6,179 nucleotides of DNA from Treponema sp. Its GTDB lineage: Bacteria; Spirochaetota; Spirochaetia; Treponematales; Breznakiellaceae. A program made the position numbers and the translations under genes. The stretch covers positions 1-6,179 of the forward strand of contig JAIRRF010000037.1 in the NCBI GenBank assembly GCA_031256115.1, read 5' to 3'. The notes beneath the pieces are model-generated. The model was not told the DNA's origin. It was given only the letters and a program-made list of their open reading frames with translations, and ran no database searches. This document shows, piece by piece, positions 6,172-6,179 of this stretch (position 1 is its first letter; the number at the start of each line of letters is the position of its first letter).

Positions 6172-6179
6172 TCCGCCTC

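Overview
This is a compact stretch of bacterial chromosome carrying five protein genes, mostly housekeeping. I see no tRNA, rRNA, CRISPR array, insertion sequence or phage gene. Coding regions look close to half G+C, while the single real intergenic gap is very A+T-rich. No gene fixes the taxon. The combination of a potassium-dependent membrane pyrophosphatase, a short zinc-less ThiF/HesA-like protein, an RNase II relative without cold-shock domains and a clostridial-type PurC suggests an anaerobe. A spirochaete such as a gut Treponema, or a Clostridia-like bacterium, would fit, but this is a low-confidence inference.

Layout: (1) 1-540, plus strand: 3' part of pyrE (orotate phosphoribosyltransferase), cut by the window edge. 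(2) 559-2685, plus strand: hppA, a membrane-bound ion-pumping pyrophosphatase, 18 bp after pyrE and probably in the same transcript. (3) 2682-3353, minus strand: a ThiF/MoeB/HesA-family adenylyltransferase whose stop codon overlaps that of hppA by 4 bp. (4) 3354-3505: the only intergenic region, a divergent control region with a 42-bp imperfect palindrome, a perfect 11-bp inverted repeat and TATAAT boxes facing both ways. (5) 3506-5494, plus strand: an RNase II/R-family 3'-5' exoribonuclease. (6) 5491-6171, minus strand: purC (SAICAR synthetase), again overlapping its convergent neighbour by 4 bp.

How the genes may work together: PyrE releases pyrophosphate when it makes OMP from PRPP and orotate, and the pyrophosphatase downstream can conserve the energy of that pyrophosphate as an ion gradient. 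PyrE and PurC are both nucleotide-biosynthesis enzymes, but they lie on opposite strands in separate transcription units. The ThiF-like gene and the RNase gene are divergent and share the palindromic region, which could co-regulate them.

I found no clear new multi-gene system. The parts most worth a second look are the divergent control region, including a hairpin predicted at the very 5' end of the RNase mRNA, the pyrE-hppA pairing, and the domain architecture of the RNase.
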